A program made the position numbers and the translations under genes. A stretch of DNA of 64,000 nt from Burkholderia sp. HI2500 (lineage in GTDB: Bacteria; Pseudomonadota; Gammaproteobacteria; Burkholderiales; Burkholderiaceae). Each line of letters begins with the position of its first letter. The first letter of the stretch is position 1. Of the stretch, positions 43,522 to 53,322 are shown piece by piece. Location: contig NZ_NKFL01000002.1 in assembly GCF_002223055.1 (NCBI RefSeq), positions 1 through 64,000 on the forward strand, written 5' to 3'. Under the pieces are notes generated by a model. The model had not been told where the DNA came from. It searched no databases and saw nothing but the letters and a program-made list of their open reading frames with translations.

Positions 43522-44087
43522 TGCACCTCGTAGCGGCCGTTGCCGGTGCCGACGATCGTCGCGCTGCCGACCGCCGAATGCAGCGTCACGCGCACCGGCG
43601 TGTCGATGCTCTCGGTGCCGAACACGACGCGGTTCGCATGCGTGTCGGACCCCGGATAATCGATGTCGGCGCCCGTGACGCCACCGTCCCAGTCGCGCGG
43701 GCGCAGCAGGTCGTCGCGCAGCGTGCGCCAGCCGTCGGGCGAGCTCACGTCGAAACGGAAGCCGTGCGCGGTCGGCTGCCACGCGATCGGCCGGGCACGC
43801 ACCTGCGCTTCGTCGCCGGCCGTCTCGAACAGCAGCGCGATGCGCTGCGCTTCCTCGCGCAGGTCGGTGCGCGGATTGCGCGTGAGCGACAGCGACGCGA
43901 GCGACACGAGCAGCCCCGCGATCACGAGCACGACCAGCATTTCGAGCAGCGTGAAGCCGCGCGCGCGATGACGCCGCGCCTCATGCAACGCCTGCCCGCC
44001 GTCGGCACGCACCGGTGCGGACGAAGCCGCGCCGCGACGCACACGGCAATCGCGGCCGCAGCGGAAGGTCGTGCGAGTGGCGAGCAT
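43518..44087 (-). CDS. gspH: type II secretion system minor pseudopilin H (GspH)
   Basis: A 189-residue pseudopilin with motif RARG-FTLLEMLVVLVIAGLLV. The leader before the cleavage site is unusually long (about 43 residues) and Arg-rich; no later ATG lies between it and the motif, so a longer leader or an alternative GTG start is possible. Domain features such as LALLFETAGDEA-like AQRIALLFETAGDEAQVR follow. Confidence 0.88.
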   Translation of the reverse strand: MLATRTTFRCGRDCRVRRGAASSAPVRADGGQALHEARRHRARGFTLLEMLVVLVIAGLLVSLASLSLTRNPRTDLREEAQRIALLFETAGDEAQVRARPIAWQPTAHGFRFDVSSPDGWRTLRDDLLRPRDWDGGVTGADIDYPGSDTHANRVVFGTESIDTPVRVTLHSAVGSATIVGTGNGRYEVQ

Positions 44088-44125
44088 GAAGAAGGGGACG
44101 AAGCGTCGGGCCGGTCAGTGAGCGC

Positions 44126-44578
44126 TTATTGCCACGAACCGATGTCGGTGTCGTTGCCTTCGCCGCCTTCCTTGCCGTCGGCGCCGTAGCTGAACACGTC
44201 GATCTCGCCGTGCACGCCCGGGTTCAGGTACTTGTAGCCGTTACCCCACGGATCGTTCGGCAGGCGCTCGAGATAGCCGCCGTCCTTCCAGTTGTTCGGG
44301 ATCGGATCGGTGGACGGCTTCTGGATCAGCGCGTTCAGGCCCTGATCCTGGGTCGGGTAGCGGCCGTTGTCGAGACGGTACAGCTTGAGCGCCTGCATGA
44401 TCGTGCCGATGTCCTGCTTCGCGGCGATGCGGCGTGCCTCGTCCGGGCGGCTCATGATCTTCGGCACGATGAGCGCCGCCAGGATCCCGAGGATCGCGAC
44501 CACCACCATGATCTCGATCAGCGTGAAACCGCGCTGGCGACGCACGGCCGCGTTGCGGCGAGTGATCCACGTTTGCAT
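44126..44578 (-). CDS. gspG: type II secretion system major pseudopilin GspG
   Basis: A 150-residue major pseudopilin: [18 protein letters not shown] (cleavage about residue 17), [15 protein letters not shown], and the calcium-loop half with [31 protein letters not shown] and [19 protein letters not shown]. First gene of the gspGHIJKLMN run, so its promoter lies in the 175-bp gap shared with the divergent gspC. Confidence 0.96.
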   Translation of the reverse strand: MQTWITRRNAAVRRQRGFTLIEIMVVVAILGILAALIVPKIMSRPDEARRIAAKQDIGTIMQALKLYRLDNGRYPTQDQGLNALIQKPSTDPIPNNWKDGGYLERLPNDPWGNGYKYLNPGVHGEIDVFSYGADGKEGGEGNDTDIGSWQ

Positions 44579-44753
44579 GACTGACTACCTCTTTCCAAAA
44601 AATGTCGTTGGTCGGGTGACGCACCCGGCGCGCCGGACGATTGCCTGACGGCAACCTTCCGAACCCGCGGGCGCGGAGCACGCATTGTAAGGCGCGCATT
44701 GCCGAGGGCTTTCACCCAACGCAAATTTCATATACATCCGTACAATAGCGCGC

Positions 44754-45164
44754 ATGAACGCGCTCTCGATCCGGATCCTCTCCCTAGCCCTCTTCGCGGG
44801 TTTGTGCGCGACGGCCACCTACTGGGTCGTCACGCTGTCCGCCCGCGAAGCGCCGCTGCCCGCCGCCGCCGCGCGGCTGCCGATCCGCACCGAGGACGCC
44901 GCGGCGCTCTTCGGCGGTCAGCTCGACAAGAATGCCGTGCAGGACATCCACCTGTTCGGCATCCTCGCGCTCGACCACGGCGGCGCCGCGATCATCGGTG
45001 TCGGTGGCGAACCGCCGCGTGCCGTGTCGCTCGGCGCGGACGTCACGTCCGGCGCGAAGCTCGCCGAAGTCCGCCCCCGCTCGATCATCGTCGAGCGCAA
45101 CGGCGCCCGCACCGAAGTCCAGCTGCCCGCCAACACGCCGTCCCCGGCGATCTACGTGCGCTGA
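44754..45164 (+). CDS. gspC: type II secretion system protein C (GspC), short form without PDZ
   Basis: A 136-residue protein: one N-terminal membrane helix (about residues 8-27) and the periplasmic HR domain (LFGILALDHGGAAIIGVGGEPPRAVSLGADVTSGAKLAEVRPRSIIVERNG), then an abrupt end. Classic GspC proteins are about twice as long, with a C-terminal PDZ or coiled coil; that part is missing here. It is the only gene of the cluster on the plus strand. GspC links the inner-membrane platform to the GspD secretin. Confidence 0.85.
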   Translation: MNALSIRILSLALFAGLCATATYWVVTLSAREAPLPAAAARLPIRTEDAAALFGGQLDKNAVQDIHLFGILALDHGGAAIIGVGGEPPRAVSLGADVTSGAKLAEVRPRSIIVERNGARTEVQLPANTPSPAIYVR

Positions 45165-45199
45165 AGCCGAAGGCGACGGCCCGCCCCGCGGTCAGGCCG

Positions 45200-46417
45200 T
45201 CACTGCACCATGTTGTTCAGCTCGATGATCGGCAGCATCACGGCCAGCACGATCACGAGCACGATGCCGCCCATCGCCAGGATCAGCAGCGGCTCGAGCA
45301 GGCTCGTCAGGAACATCGTGCGACGCTCGAGCTCGCGCGCTTCGCCTTCGGCCGCGCGATCCAGCATCGTCGTCACGTCACCCGTCGCTTCACCGGAACG
45401 GATCAGGTGCACGAGCACCGGCGGAAACGTCTTCACGTTGTTCAGCGCGCGCGACAGCGCGGAGCCTTCGCGCACACGCACGATCGCGTCGTCGATGTTC
45501 GCGCGCATCGCGCGGTTCGACAGCGTCTCGCCGGCCGCCTGCAACGCGCGCAGGATCGGCACGCCCGCCGCGGTGAGGATGCCGAGCGTGCTCGCGAAGC
45601 GCACCGTGTTGTAGCCGCGCACGAGCTTGCCCGCGAGCGGCGCGGTGAGCACCCAGCGGTCGAATGCGAGGCGCGGCCCGTCGCGCGACAGCGTCGCCTT
45701 CACGAACCACACGACGAGCACGACGGCGATCAGGATCGCCCACCACCAGTGGCGCACGAAATCCGACAGCGCCATCATCACGATCGTCAGCACGGGCAGC
45801 TGCTGCTTCGTGCTCGCGAACACGTTGACGACCTGCGGCACGACGTAGCTCAGCAGGAACGTGACGATGCCGAATGCGATCAGCGTGACGATCCCCGGAT
45901 ACGTGAACGCGAGCAGGATCTTCTGCTTCAGCGCGTTGCTCTGCTCGATGTAGTCGGCCAGGCGCGACAGCACGATGCCGAGCTTGCCGGTGTGCTCGCC
46001 GGCCGCGACGAGCGCGCGGTAGATTTCCGGAAAGTCGCGCGGATGCTGGCCCAGCGCATTCGCGAGCGAATGGCCGCCGAGCACCTCGGCGCGGATCGCG
46101 GCCATCAGTTCGCGGATGTAGTCGCGCTCGGCCTGCTCGGTCAGCACGCCGAGCGCCTCGTCGAGCGGCAGCCCGGCGATCAGGAGGCTCGCGAGCTGGC
46201 GCGTGAGGATCGCCTGTTCGCGCTGCGACAGCTTGCGGCCGAACGCGAGCCGCTGCGAGCGCGCCCCGCGCGTCGCGCTGGCGGCCGGCTCGACGACGAG
46301 CGGCGTGAGCCCCTGCGTACGCAACTGGCCGCGCGCGGCACGTGCGCTGTCGGCATCGATGACGCCTTTCTGCGCGCGTCCCGCCGAATCGATTGCTTCG
46401 AAACGGAATGCCGGCAT
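45200..46417 (-). CDS. gspF: type II secretion system inner-membrane protein F (GspF)
   Basis: A 405-residue platform protein with two homologous GspF domains, e.g. LASLLIAGLPLDEALGVL and TLGILTAAGVPILRALQAA, and three membrane helices. It starts 5 bp after gspE. Confidence 0.95.
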   Translation of the reverse strand: MPAFRFEAIDSAGRAQKGVIDADSARAARGQLRTQGLTPLVVEPAASATRGARSQRLAFGRKLSQREQAILTRQLASLLIAGLPLDEALGVLTEQAERDYIRELMAAIRAEVLGGHSLANALGQHPRDFPEIYRALVAAGEHTGKLGIVLSRLADYIEQSNALKQKILLAFTYPGIVTLIAFGIVTFLLSYVVPQVVNVFASTKQQLPVLTIVMMALSDFVRHWWWAILIAVVLVVWFVKATLSRDGPRLAFDRWVLTAPLAGKLVRGYNTVRFASTLGILTAAGVPILRALQAAGETLSNRAMRANIDDAIVRVREGSALSRALNNVKTFPPVLVHLIRSGEATGDVTTMLDRAAEGEARELERRTMFLTSLLEPLLILAMGGIVLVIVLAVMLPIIELNNMVQ

Positions 46418-46421
46418 CGCG

Positions 46422-47921
46422 CTATGCGCCTCCCGTCACGCGCAGCACTTCCTCGAGCGACGTCGCACCGGACGCGAGCCAGCGCTCGGCGTCGTCGCGC
46501 AGCGTGCGCATCCCTTCCGCCCGGCCGGCGGCGAGAATCTCCGCATCGGCGGCATTGCGGTGGATCAGCGAGCGGATCGACTCGTCGACCAGCAGCAGTT
46601 CGTATACGCCGCGCCGGCCCGAATACCCCGAATGTCCGCACTTGTCGCAGCCGACCGGATGCCACACGGTGCGGCCTTCTTCCTGGCGTTCTTCCTTGCA
46701 GACGGGGCAGAGCTGCCGCACCAGCCGCTGCGCGAGCACGCCGAGCAGCGACGACGCGAGCAGGTAGGGCTCGACGCCCATGTCGGTCAGCCGCGTGACG
46801 GCCGAGGCCGCATCGTTCGTGTGCAGCGTCGCGAGCACGAGGTGGCCCGTCAGCGATGCCTGCACCGCGATCTGCGCGGTTTCGAGGTCGCGGATCTCGC
46901 CGATCATGATCACGTCCGGATCCTGACGCAGGATCGAGCGCAGCGCACGGGCAAAGGTCATCCCGATCCGCTCGTTCACCTGCGTCTGGCCGATGCCGCC
47001 GAGGTCGTATTCGATCGGGTCCTCGACGGTCATGATGTTCGTCGTCGCGGTTTCGAGCCGCGACATCGACGCATACAGCGTGGTCGTCTTGCCCGAACCC
47101 GTCGGGCCCGTGACGAGCACGATGCCGTGCGGGCGTGCGATCAGCTTGTCGAACTGCACGAGCGTGTCGCGGCCCATTCCGAGCGCCTCGAGATTCAGGC
47201 GCTGCGCATCCTTTTCCAGCAGACGCAGCACCGCGCGCTCGCCGTGCCCGGTCGGCAGCGTCGACACCCGCACGTCGACCGGCCGCCCGCCGACGCGCAG
47301 CGTGATGCGGCCGTCCTGCGGCAGGCGCTTCTCGGCGATGTCGAGCTGCGCCATGATCTTGATCCGCGAGATCAGCGCGCCGTGCAGCGCCTTCTTCGGC
47401 CGCACGACGTCGCGCAGCGTGCCGTCGACGCGAAAGCGCACGACCGACGCGTTCTCGAACGGCTCGATGTGGATGTCCGACGCCTGTTCGCGTGCCGCTT
47501 GCGTGAGCAGCGCGTTGATCATCCGGATGATCGGCGCATCGTCTTCCGATTCGAGCAGATCCTCGACTTCGGGGATGTCCTGCATCAGCCGAGACAGGTC
47601 GACTTCGCCCTCGACTTCGCCGACCACCTGCGCGGCGCTGCCGTCCTGGCGTGCGTATGCATGGTTGATCGCCTGCGCGAGCTCGTCGGCCGGCACGCGA
47701 TGCACGGAGATCGAGCCGAAGTTGCGCGCGATTTCCGCGAGCGCGGCGTCGCTCGTGCGTTCGCTGATCCACACCTCGAGCGTGTCGTCGAGCTGATGCG
47801 CGATCAGCACCTGGCCGCTCTTCGCGAAGCCGTACGGCAACAGTCGCGCGGCCAGCGGCGACGGCGGCTGCCGTTCGCCCGGCGCGCCGTCGTGGGTGGA
47901 AGAGGCGTGCACGTCGCTCAC
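46422..47921 (-). CDS. gspE: type II secretion ATPase GspE
   Basis: A 499-residue AAA-type traffic ATPase. N1/N2 domains are followed by Walker A GPTGSGKT (272-279), Asp box and Walker B (DPDVIMIGEIRD), His box and a tetracysteine zinc site (C405, C408, C425, C428 in CPVC and CDKC). The start is GTG at 47921, overlapping the gspD stop by 4 bp (GTGA); upstream in-frame sequence to 48326 lies inside gspD and is rejected. Confidence 0.95.
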   Translation of the reverse strand: MSDVHASSTHDGAPGERQPPSPLAARLLPYGFAKSGQVLIAHQLDDTLEVWISERTSDAALAEIARNFGSISVHRVPADELAQAINHAYARQDGSAAQVVGEVEGEVDLSRLMQDIPEVEDLLESEDDAPIIRMINALLTQAAREQASDIHIEPFENASVVRFRVDGTLRDVVRPKKALHGALISRIKIMAQLDIAEKRLPQDGRITLRVGGRPVDVRVSTLPTGHGERAVLRLLEKDAQRLNLEALGMGRDTLVQFDKLIARPHGIVLVTGPTGSGKTTTLYASMSRLETATTNIMTVEDPIEYDLGGIGQTQVNERIGMTFARALRSILRQDPDVIMIGEIRDLETAQIAVQASLTGHLVLATLHTNDAASAVTRLTDMGVEPYLLASSLLGVLAQRLVRQLCPVCKEERQEEGRTVWHPVGCDKCGHSGYSGRRGVYELLLVDESIRSLIHRNAADAEILAAGRAEGMRTLRDDAERWLASGATSLEEVLRVTGGA

Positions 47922-50248
47922 TGCGACGCTCCCGGCGTGGCCGTCAGCGGCTGTTGCGGCACGGCCTGCTGCGGCACGCTCTGCGGCTGCGCGGGCGTCG
48001 CTTCCGGCAACGGCTGGGCCGGCACCGGCGCCACCTGGCGCTGCAGCTGCTGGCGACGCATCTTGTCGAGGTCGAACAGGTTGCCCGCGGCCGTGCCGCC
48101 CTGGCTCGGGCCGATCGGCATCGGCGGGACGACCGGATCGTCCTTGTCGCGAATCACGTTGTTGTCCGACTTGTACGCGCCCGTCACGCCCTGGATGTAG
48201 TCGTAGCGGTTGGACGTGACTTCCTGCGCGGTGCTGCGGTCGGAGATGATCACCGGGCGCAGGAACACCATCAGGTTGGTTTTCGCGCGTAGCTTCGATT
48301 CCGAACGGAACAGCTGACCGATCCACGGAATGTCGCCGAGCAGCGGCACCTTGCTGTTCGATACCTGGTAGTTGTCCTGCATCAGGCCGCCGAGCACGAT
48401 GATCTCGCCGTTGTCGGCCAGGATCGTCGACTGGATCGAGCGCTTCGTGAAGGTCGGGCCGGTCTGCGCGTTCGTCGTGCCGCTGACGACCGCCGAATCC
48501 TCGGTATAGAGCTGCAGCTTCAGGATCCCGCCGTCGGTAATCTGCGGCTTCACGTGCAGCGTCAGGCCGACGTCGCGACGGTCGTAGGTATTGAACGCAT
48601 TGTTCGTATTGCCGCTCGTCAGGTTCGAATACGAGCCGGTCGGGATCGGCACGTTCTGGCCGACGACGATCTTCGCTTCCTCGTTGTCGAGCGTGATCAG
48701 GTTCGGCGTCGACAGCACGTTCGCGTCGTTCACGCCCGCGAAGTATTGCAGCAGCGCGCCGAGCCCCTGCACGCCGAACATGTTGTGCAGCCAGCCGATG
48801 TTGAGGCCTGGGGTCAGCGTAGCCAGGTTGGCCGCCAGGCCGGCCCCGGTGGTGCCCGCCGAGCCCGTCGTCAGATTGACGATGCTATTGCCCATACCCA
48901 GCTGGGGGCTCAGGTTCGTGCCGCCGAGAAACTGGCCGCTCGCGACCTGCCACTGGATGCCGAGGTTGCCGGACGTATTCGAGTTCAGCTCGACGATCAG
49001 CGCTTCGATATAGACCTGCGCGCGCCGTGCGTCGAGCTGGTCGATCACCGAGCGCAGGTTCCGGTACACCGGATCGGACGCGGTGATGATCAGCGAGTTG
49101 GTGGCCGAGTCGGCCTGGATCATCCCGCCCGGCTGGTTGTCGTCGCCGCTCTTGTCCTTGTCGCCGCCGAGCAGGCCGCCGGTGCCGAGGCCACCGCCGG
49201 ACGAGCCGCCGCCATACCCGGACGAGGACGACGAGCCGCCGAGGCCGCCCGACGGCAGCGGCGGGGTGCCGGACGTGCCGGTCGAGAAGTTGCCGCTCGA
49301 CGAAGAGCCGCCGCTCTGGTTGAAGCTGTTCGCATCGTTGGACGACGCCGACGAGCCGCTCTCGCTGCCGCCGCCCTTGCCGAGCATCCCGCGCAGCGTC
49401 TTCGCGAGCTTCACCGCATCGGCGTTGCGCAGCGGCACGACGTGCATGTTGCCCGGCACGCCGCTCGGCGCGTCGAGCTGCTGCACGAGCCGCTTGGCGG
49501 CCGCGAGGCGCGACGCGCTCGACGCGCGCAGCATCAGCGAGTTGGTCCGCGGGTCGGCCGTGACCGACACCTTCAGCGTCGCGTCGCTGTTGCCGATCGC
49601 GCCCGGGTCGAGCATTTTCTGCAGCTGCGCGGCGAGGTCGATCGCATTCGCGTTGCGCAGCGGAACGACCTGCACCTGCGCGCCCGCGGCGCTGTCCACG
49701 CCGGCGATGATCTGCGCGATGCGCCGCACGTTGTCCGCGTAGTCGGTCACGACGATCGTGTTGTTCGCCGGATAGGCGGTAACCGTGTTGTTCGGCGAGA
49801 TCAGCGGCCGCAGCACGGGCAGCAGGTTGTTCGCCGATTCGTTGTGCAGCTCGAACACCTGCGTGATCACCTGGTCGCCGCGCGCCTGCGGCGCATTGCC
49901 GACGTAGGTCGGCACGCCTTGCAGCTTCGCGTCGGCCTCGGGCACGACCTTCAGCACGCCGTGGTCCTGCACGAGTGCGAAGCCCTGCATGCGCAACGCC
50001 GACTGCAGCGTCTTCAGCGCCTGGTCTTCCGGCACCGGCCGTTCGGCCACGAGGTTGAGCTGCCCCTTCACACGAGGGTCGACGATGATGGTCTTGCCGG
50101 TTGCGGCGCCGATCGCCTTGGCGACCTGGTCGATATCCGCATTCACGAAATTGAGCGTGACCTGAGCGTAGGCGGCCTGCGAGACGATGATGCCGGCGAC
50201 GATCAGGGTCGTGGCGACACGCCGCATAACGAAGCGATTTCTTGTCAT
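47918..50248 (-). CDS. gspD: type II secretion system secretin GspD
   Basis: A 776-residue outer-membrane secretin: signal peptide (ends AAYAQ), N0 domain (VTLNFVNADIDQVAKAIGAATG), N1-N3 repeats, then a Ser/Gly-rich insertion (about 290-370), and the secretin core with VPLLGDIPWIGQLF and the LMVFLRPVI strand. It ends in a Pro/Gln-rich tail. No lipobox, so it is not a self-piloting lipoprotein. It heads the gspDEF run; its promoter lies in 50249-50614. Confidence 0.95.
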   Translation of the reverse strand: MTRNRFVMRRVATTLIVAGIIVSQAAYAQVTLNFVNADIDQVAKAIGAATGKTIIVDPRVKGQLNLVAERPVPEDQALKTLQSALRMQGFALVQDHGVLKVVPEADAKLQGVPTYVGNAPQARGDQVITQVFELHNESANNLLPVLRPLISPNNTVTAYPANNTIVVTDYADNVRRIAQIIAGVDSAAGAQVQVVPLRNANAIDLAAQLQKMLDPGAIGNSDATLKVSVTADPRTNSLMLRASSASRLAAAKRLVQQLDAPSGVPGNMHVVPLRNADAVKLAKTLRGMLGKGGGSESGSSASSNDANSFNQSGGSSSSGNFSTGTSGTPPLPSGGLGGSSSSSGYGGGSSGGGLGTGGLLGGDKDKSGDDNQPGGMIQADSATNSLIITASDPVYRNLRSVIDQLDARRAQVYIEALIVELNSNTSGNLGIQWQVASGQFLGGTNLSPQLGMGNSIVNLTTGSAGTTGAGLAANLATLTPGLNIGWLHNMFGVQGLGALLQYFAGVNDANVLSTPNLITLDNEEAKIVVGQNVPIPTGSYSNLTSGNTNNAFNTYDRRDVGLTLHVKPQITDGGILKLQLYTEDSAVVSGTTNAQTGPTFTKRSIQSTILADNGEIIVLGGLMQDNYQVSNSKVPLLGDIPWIGQLFRSESKLRAKTNLMVFLRPVIISDRSTAQEVTSNRYDYIQGVTGAYKSDNNVIRDKDDPVVPPMPIGPSQGGTAAGNLFDLDKMRRQQLQRQVAPVPAQPLPEATPAQPQSVPQQAVPQQPLTATPGASQ

Positions 50249-50614
50249 GGATGAATGGGTCGATGCCGGCTCAGGCCACTTCCGGCGGTAGTGCTGGGAT
50301 CCAAGTCCGAAAGAGGCGACATTAGCAGTTTTTCATGTCCGAAATATCACATTGATCCGAGGACTGTCTCACATACGACATGTATCCGGCGAACCGTATG
50401 CAATCTGTAAGATTCTGCATTATTCTCGGCATGCGGCCATCGCTCCCGTTTCACGATGAACCGACACGGAAATGCGGTATAACCGGGCGGCCGTATTCCT
50501 GACTGTCGCAAGCTGACGGACTGTCGGTATGATACGGGCGGCACGATTCTCGTCGCACGAGTAACAGGCACGGGTTTTCCCGACCCTCACGCATTTTCTT
50601 GTCGATTTCGCACC
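50249..50614. other. 366-bp intergenic region between gspD and the transglycosylase gene
   Basis: No gene or repeat recognised. It should hold the two divergent promoters. Composition is more AT-rich around 50320-50440. No -35/-10 pair could be chosen with confidence. Confidence 0.5.
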
Positions 50615-51064
50615 ATGAACAGACGGTTCGTTTCGATCGTGTTGATCGCCGCCGGCGGGTATTTCGCCAGCGCGAACGCTCGCGCGGACTGTTTCGACGA
50701 GGCCGCTAAATATCAGCAGGTCAATCCGCTGATCCTGCGCGCGATCGCGTGGCAGGAATCGCGCAACCGGCCCGGCGCGCTGAACAAGAACACGAACGGC
50801 TCGGTCGACTACGGCCTGATGCAGATCAATTCGATCCACCTGCCCACGCTGTCGCGCTATGGAATCGGCCGCGACACGCTGATGGAGCCGTGCAAGAACG
50901 TCTATATCGCCGCGTGGCATCTCAAGCAGAAGATGAACCGTTACGGCAACACGTGGCAGGCGGTCGGCGCCTATCATTCGGAAACCCCGTCGCTGCGCGA
51001 CAAGTATGCACGGCAGATCGCCGGCATCCTGACGCAGTGGAAGCTGCTGCCGCCCGTGCAGTGA
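50615..51064 (+). CDS. exported lytic transglycosylase (SLT / IpgF-VirB1 type)
   Basis: A 149-residue secreted enzyme. The signal peptide ends ARA (residue 24), then the goose-lysozyme-like SLT domain with catalytic Glu48 in IAWQESRNRPGALN, followed by GSVDYGLMQINSIHL and AVGAYHS. It cuts peptidoglycan glycan strands. Such enzymes often make room for secretion machines, and it stands divergent from the gspDEF operon; a functional link is plausible but unproven. Confidence 0.9.
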   Translation: MNRRFVSIVLIAAGGYFASANARADCFDEAAKYQQVNPLILRAIAWQESRNRPGALNKNTNGSVDYGLMQINSIHLPTLSRYGIGRDTLMEPCKNVYIAAWHLKQKMNRYGNTWQAVGAYHSETPSLRDKYARQIAGILTQWKLLPPVQ

Positions 51065-51223
51065 CGCCGCGCCGCAGCGCGGCCTGATGCCGTACCGGCC
51101 GGCCGGCGCGCGTTTGATGCACAATGCGGATCTCACGCCGCAATTTCGCCCGTCCGCGGGACGATCGCGCCCCGGAAGGGCGTCGCGGCCGCTTTTTCAA
51201 TTTTTCCGTTGGTGCATATCGCT

Positions 51224-52537
51224 ATGAATCCGGCAATGAACCAGCCGTTGCCCGTCACCGTGCTGTCCGGCTTCCTCGGCGCCGGCAAGACCACGCTGCT
51301 CAATCACGTCCTCGCGAACCGCGCGGGCCTGAAAGTCGCCGTGATCGTCAACGATCTCGCGGCGGTCAACATCGATGCGTCGCTCGTGCGCGACGCGCAG
51401 GCACTGTCGCACGTCGAGGAACGCCTCGTCGAGATGTCGAACGGCTGCATCTGCTGCACGCTGCGCGACGACCTGCTCGTCGAGATCCGCACGCTCGCGT
51501 CGGAAGGCCGCTTCGACGCGATCATGATCGAATCGACCGGCATCGCGGAGCCGATGCCGATCGCCGAAACCTTCACGTTCGTCGACGATGACGGCACGTC
51601 GCTGTCGACCATCGCGCGGCTCGACACGCTCGTCACCGTGGTCGACGCGTACAACTTCCTGCGCGACTACGGCTCGGACGATGCACTCGCGACGCGCGGC
51701 ATCGCCGCATCGGAAGAGGACGACCGCACGCTCGTCGAGCTGCTGATCGAGCAGATCGAATTCTGCGACGTGCTGGTGATCAACAAGGCCGACCTCGTCG
51801 CCGCGGACGACCTTGCCCGCCTGCAGCACATCCTCGCGCGACTCAATCCGCGCGCGCACCAGGTCGTGTCGACGTTCGGCAACGTGCCGCTCGACGAAGT
51901 GCTGAACACGGGCCGCTTCGATTTCGACGAGGCCGCGAACGCTCCGGGCTGGCTCGCGTCGCTCGATCACGATCACACGCATTGCGACGACCCCGACTGC
52001 CATGACGAACATCATGCGCATGTGCACGGCGAAGCCGACGAATTCGGGATCGGCAATTTTGTCTATCGCGCGCGCCGGCCGTTTCATCCGGCGCGACTCT
52101 GGGCGCTGCTGCATCAGGAGTGGCCGGGCGTGCTGCGCAGCAAGGGCTTCTTCTGGCTCGCGACGCGCAACGACATCGCGGGTTCGCTGTCGCAGGCGGG
52201 CGGCGTATGCCGACATGGCCCGGCGGGGCTTTGGTGGGCGGCGCAGGATCGCGCCGAATGGCCGGACGACGACGAGCTGCTCGGTGAAATCCGCGCCGAA
52301 TGGCACGGCGACATCGACGATCGCACAGTGGGCGATCGCCGGCAGGAACTCGTGCTGATCGGTATCGCGCTCGACGCGGATGCATGGCGCGAGAAGCTCG
52401 ATGCGTGCCTGCTGACCGATGCGGAATTCGCGCTCGGCGCGGCCGGATGGCACGCGTTCGACGATCCGTTCCCGGCGTGGGACGTCGATTCGCACGACGA
52501 CGACGATCACGGCGACACGCAGATCGTGCACGCGTAA
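51224..52537 (+). CDS. CobW/COG0523-family GTP-binding metallochaperone
   Basis: A 437-residue G3E GTPase: Walker A GFLGAGKTT (16-24), metal-site NGCICCTLRDDL (CxCC), ESTGIAEP switch and NKAD specificity motif. A His/Asp-rich loop (HDHTHCDDPDCHDEHH, about 252-268) precedes the C-terminal CobW domain. The chemistry suggests zinc delivery, like ZigA/YeiR-type members. The ATG at 51224 is preferred over GTG at 51209. No clear Zur box is seen upstream. An intrinsic terminator shared with hupB follows. Confidence 0.88.
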   Translation: MNPAMNQPLPVTVLSGFLGAGKTTLLNHVLANRAGLKVAVIVNDLAAVNIDASLVRDAQALSHVEERLVEMSNGCICCTLRDDLLVEIRTLASEGRFDAIMIESTGIAEPMPIAETFTFVDDDGTSLSTIARLDTLVTVVDAYNFLRDYGSDDALATRGIAASEEDDRTLVELLIEQIEFCDVLVINKADLVAADDLARLQHILARLNPRAHQVVSTFGNVPLDEVLNTGRFDFDEAANAPGWLASLDHDHTHCDDPDCHDEHHAHVHGEADEFGIGNFVYRARRPFHPARLWALLHQEWPGVLRSKGFFWLATRNDIAGSLSQAGGVCRHGPAGLWWAAQDRAEWPDDDELLGEIRAEWHGDIDDRTVGDRRQELVLIGIALDADAWREKLDACLLTDAEFALGAAGWHAFDDPFPAWDVDSHDDDDHGDTQIVHA

Positions 52538-52610
52538 CGCGTTGTAAAAACAACCGTTAAATCTTGCAAGAGGGGCGCGGACTGTGGCGAAAATGCTGCG
52601 CGCGCCCAAC

Positions 52611-52638
52611 AAAAAACCCGCCGAAAGGCGGGTTTTTC
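52611..52638. terminator. bidirectional intrinsic terminator between cobW-type gene and hupB
   Basis: A-run, CCCGCC (52617-52622), GAAA loop, GGCGGG (52627-52632) and T-run: works in both directions for the convergent genes. Confidence 0.92.
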
Positions 52639-52655
52639 TTGGAACAGGCGCTGGT

Positions 52656-52934
52656 TTAACGCTTGTTGACGGCGTCCTTGAACGCCTTGCCAGCCGTGAA
52701 CTTGACCGTCTTGGCTGCCGGGATCTTGATGGTTTCGCCGGTCTTCGGGTTGCGGCCCGTACGTGCTGCGCGCTTGCCCGAACCGAAGCTGCCGAAGCCG
52801 ATCAGCTGAACCGCATCACCCTTCGACACGGCCTTCTTGATGACTTCGAGCAGCGTGTCCAGCGTTTCGCCGGTTTGAGCCTTGCTGGCGCCCGTTTGGG
52901 CGGCGACGGCGTCGATCAGTTCCTGTTTGTTCAT
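52656..52934 (-). CDS. hupB: DNA-binding protein HU
   Basis: A 92-residue histone-like protein. [20 protein letters not shown] opens the helical dimer part; [41 protein letters not shown] arm sequence inserts Pro into the DNA minor groove. An AAAGGAACC site precedes the ATG. Confidence 0.97.
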   Translation of the reverse strand: MNKQELIDAVAAQTGASKAQTGETLDTLLEVIKKAVSKGDAVQLIGFGSFGSGKRAARTGRNPKTGETIKIPAAKTVKFTAGKAFKDAVNKR

Positions 52935-52983
52935 TAAGGTTCCTTTATCAGGTTAGGTTGACACGAACAGCGCGAACGCGCCG

Positions 52984-53011
52984 ATTATACGTGCGCGAAC
53001 CGTGCCGTCGA
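52984..53011 (-). promoter_or_regulatory. candidate hupB promoter
   Basis: On the minus strand a perfect TATAAT -10 (complement of 52984-52989) with TCGACG 16 bp upstream (4 of 6 match to TTGACA), 50 bp before the hupB start. Confidence 0.6.
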
Positions 53012-53097
53012 GAGTCAGACTCCGACGACACAGCGCCGAATCCTGGCCCGCGCGACGCGCCCTCCGGTGAGCCGGTGGCCACCCCGCGGTACGGCGT

Positions 53098-53106
53098 TGC
53101 TATGAT
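53098..53106 (+). promoter_or_regulatory. candidate extended -10 promoter for mnmC
   Basis: TGC-TATGAT forms an extended -10 box, 217 bp upstream of the mnmC start; no good -35 lies at the usual distance. The rest of 52935-53322 shows nothing else recognisable. Confidence 0.35.
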
Positions 53107-53322
53107 AGCGCAGCGCAAACCCAATAACGACAAGGGTTTCAAAGATTTTCATCGGTATTTCGCCGAATGAATCATCGACTGCCCGTTTTTTGACCAGCGC
53201 CAACCGGACAGGATACGCAGCGCGGTCCGCCCGTGCGCCGCGCCGTTGGCTTTTTCCAACGACCGGTCGGACGGCCCCGCGCAATCCCTTGCCAGGCTTG
53301 GCTGCCACGTTTTTTGTTTCGC

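Noticed and set aside
47921..48326. Extended N-terminus for GspE
   Set aside because: It would lie inside gspD in another frame with an Arg/Pro/Ala-rich sequence; the GTG with a 4-bp overlap gives the normal family length.
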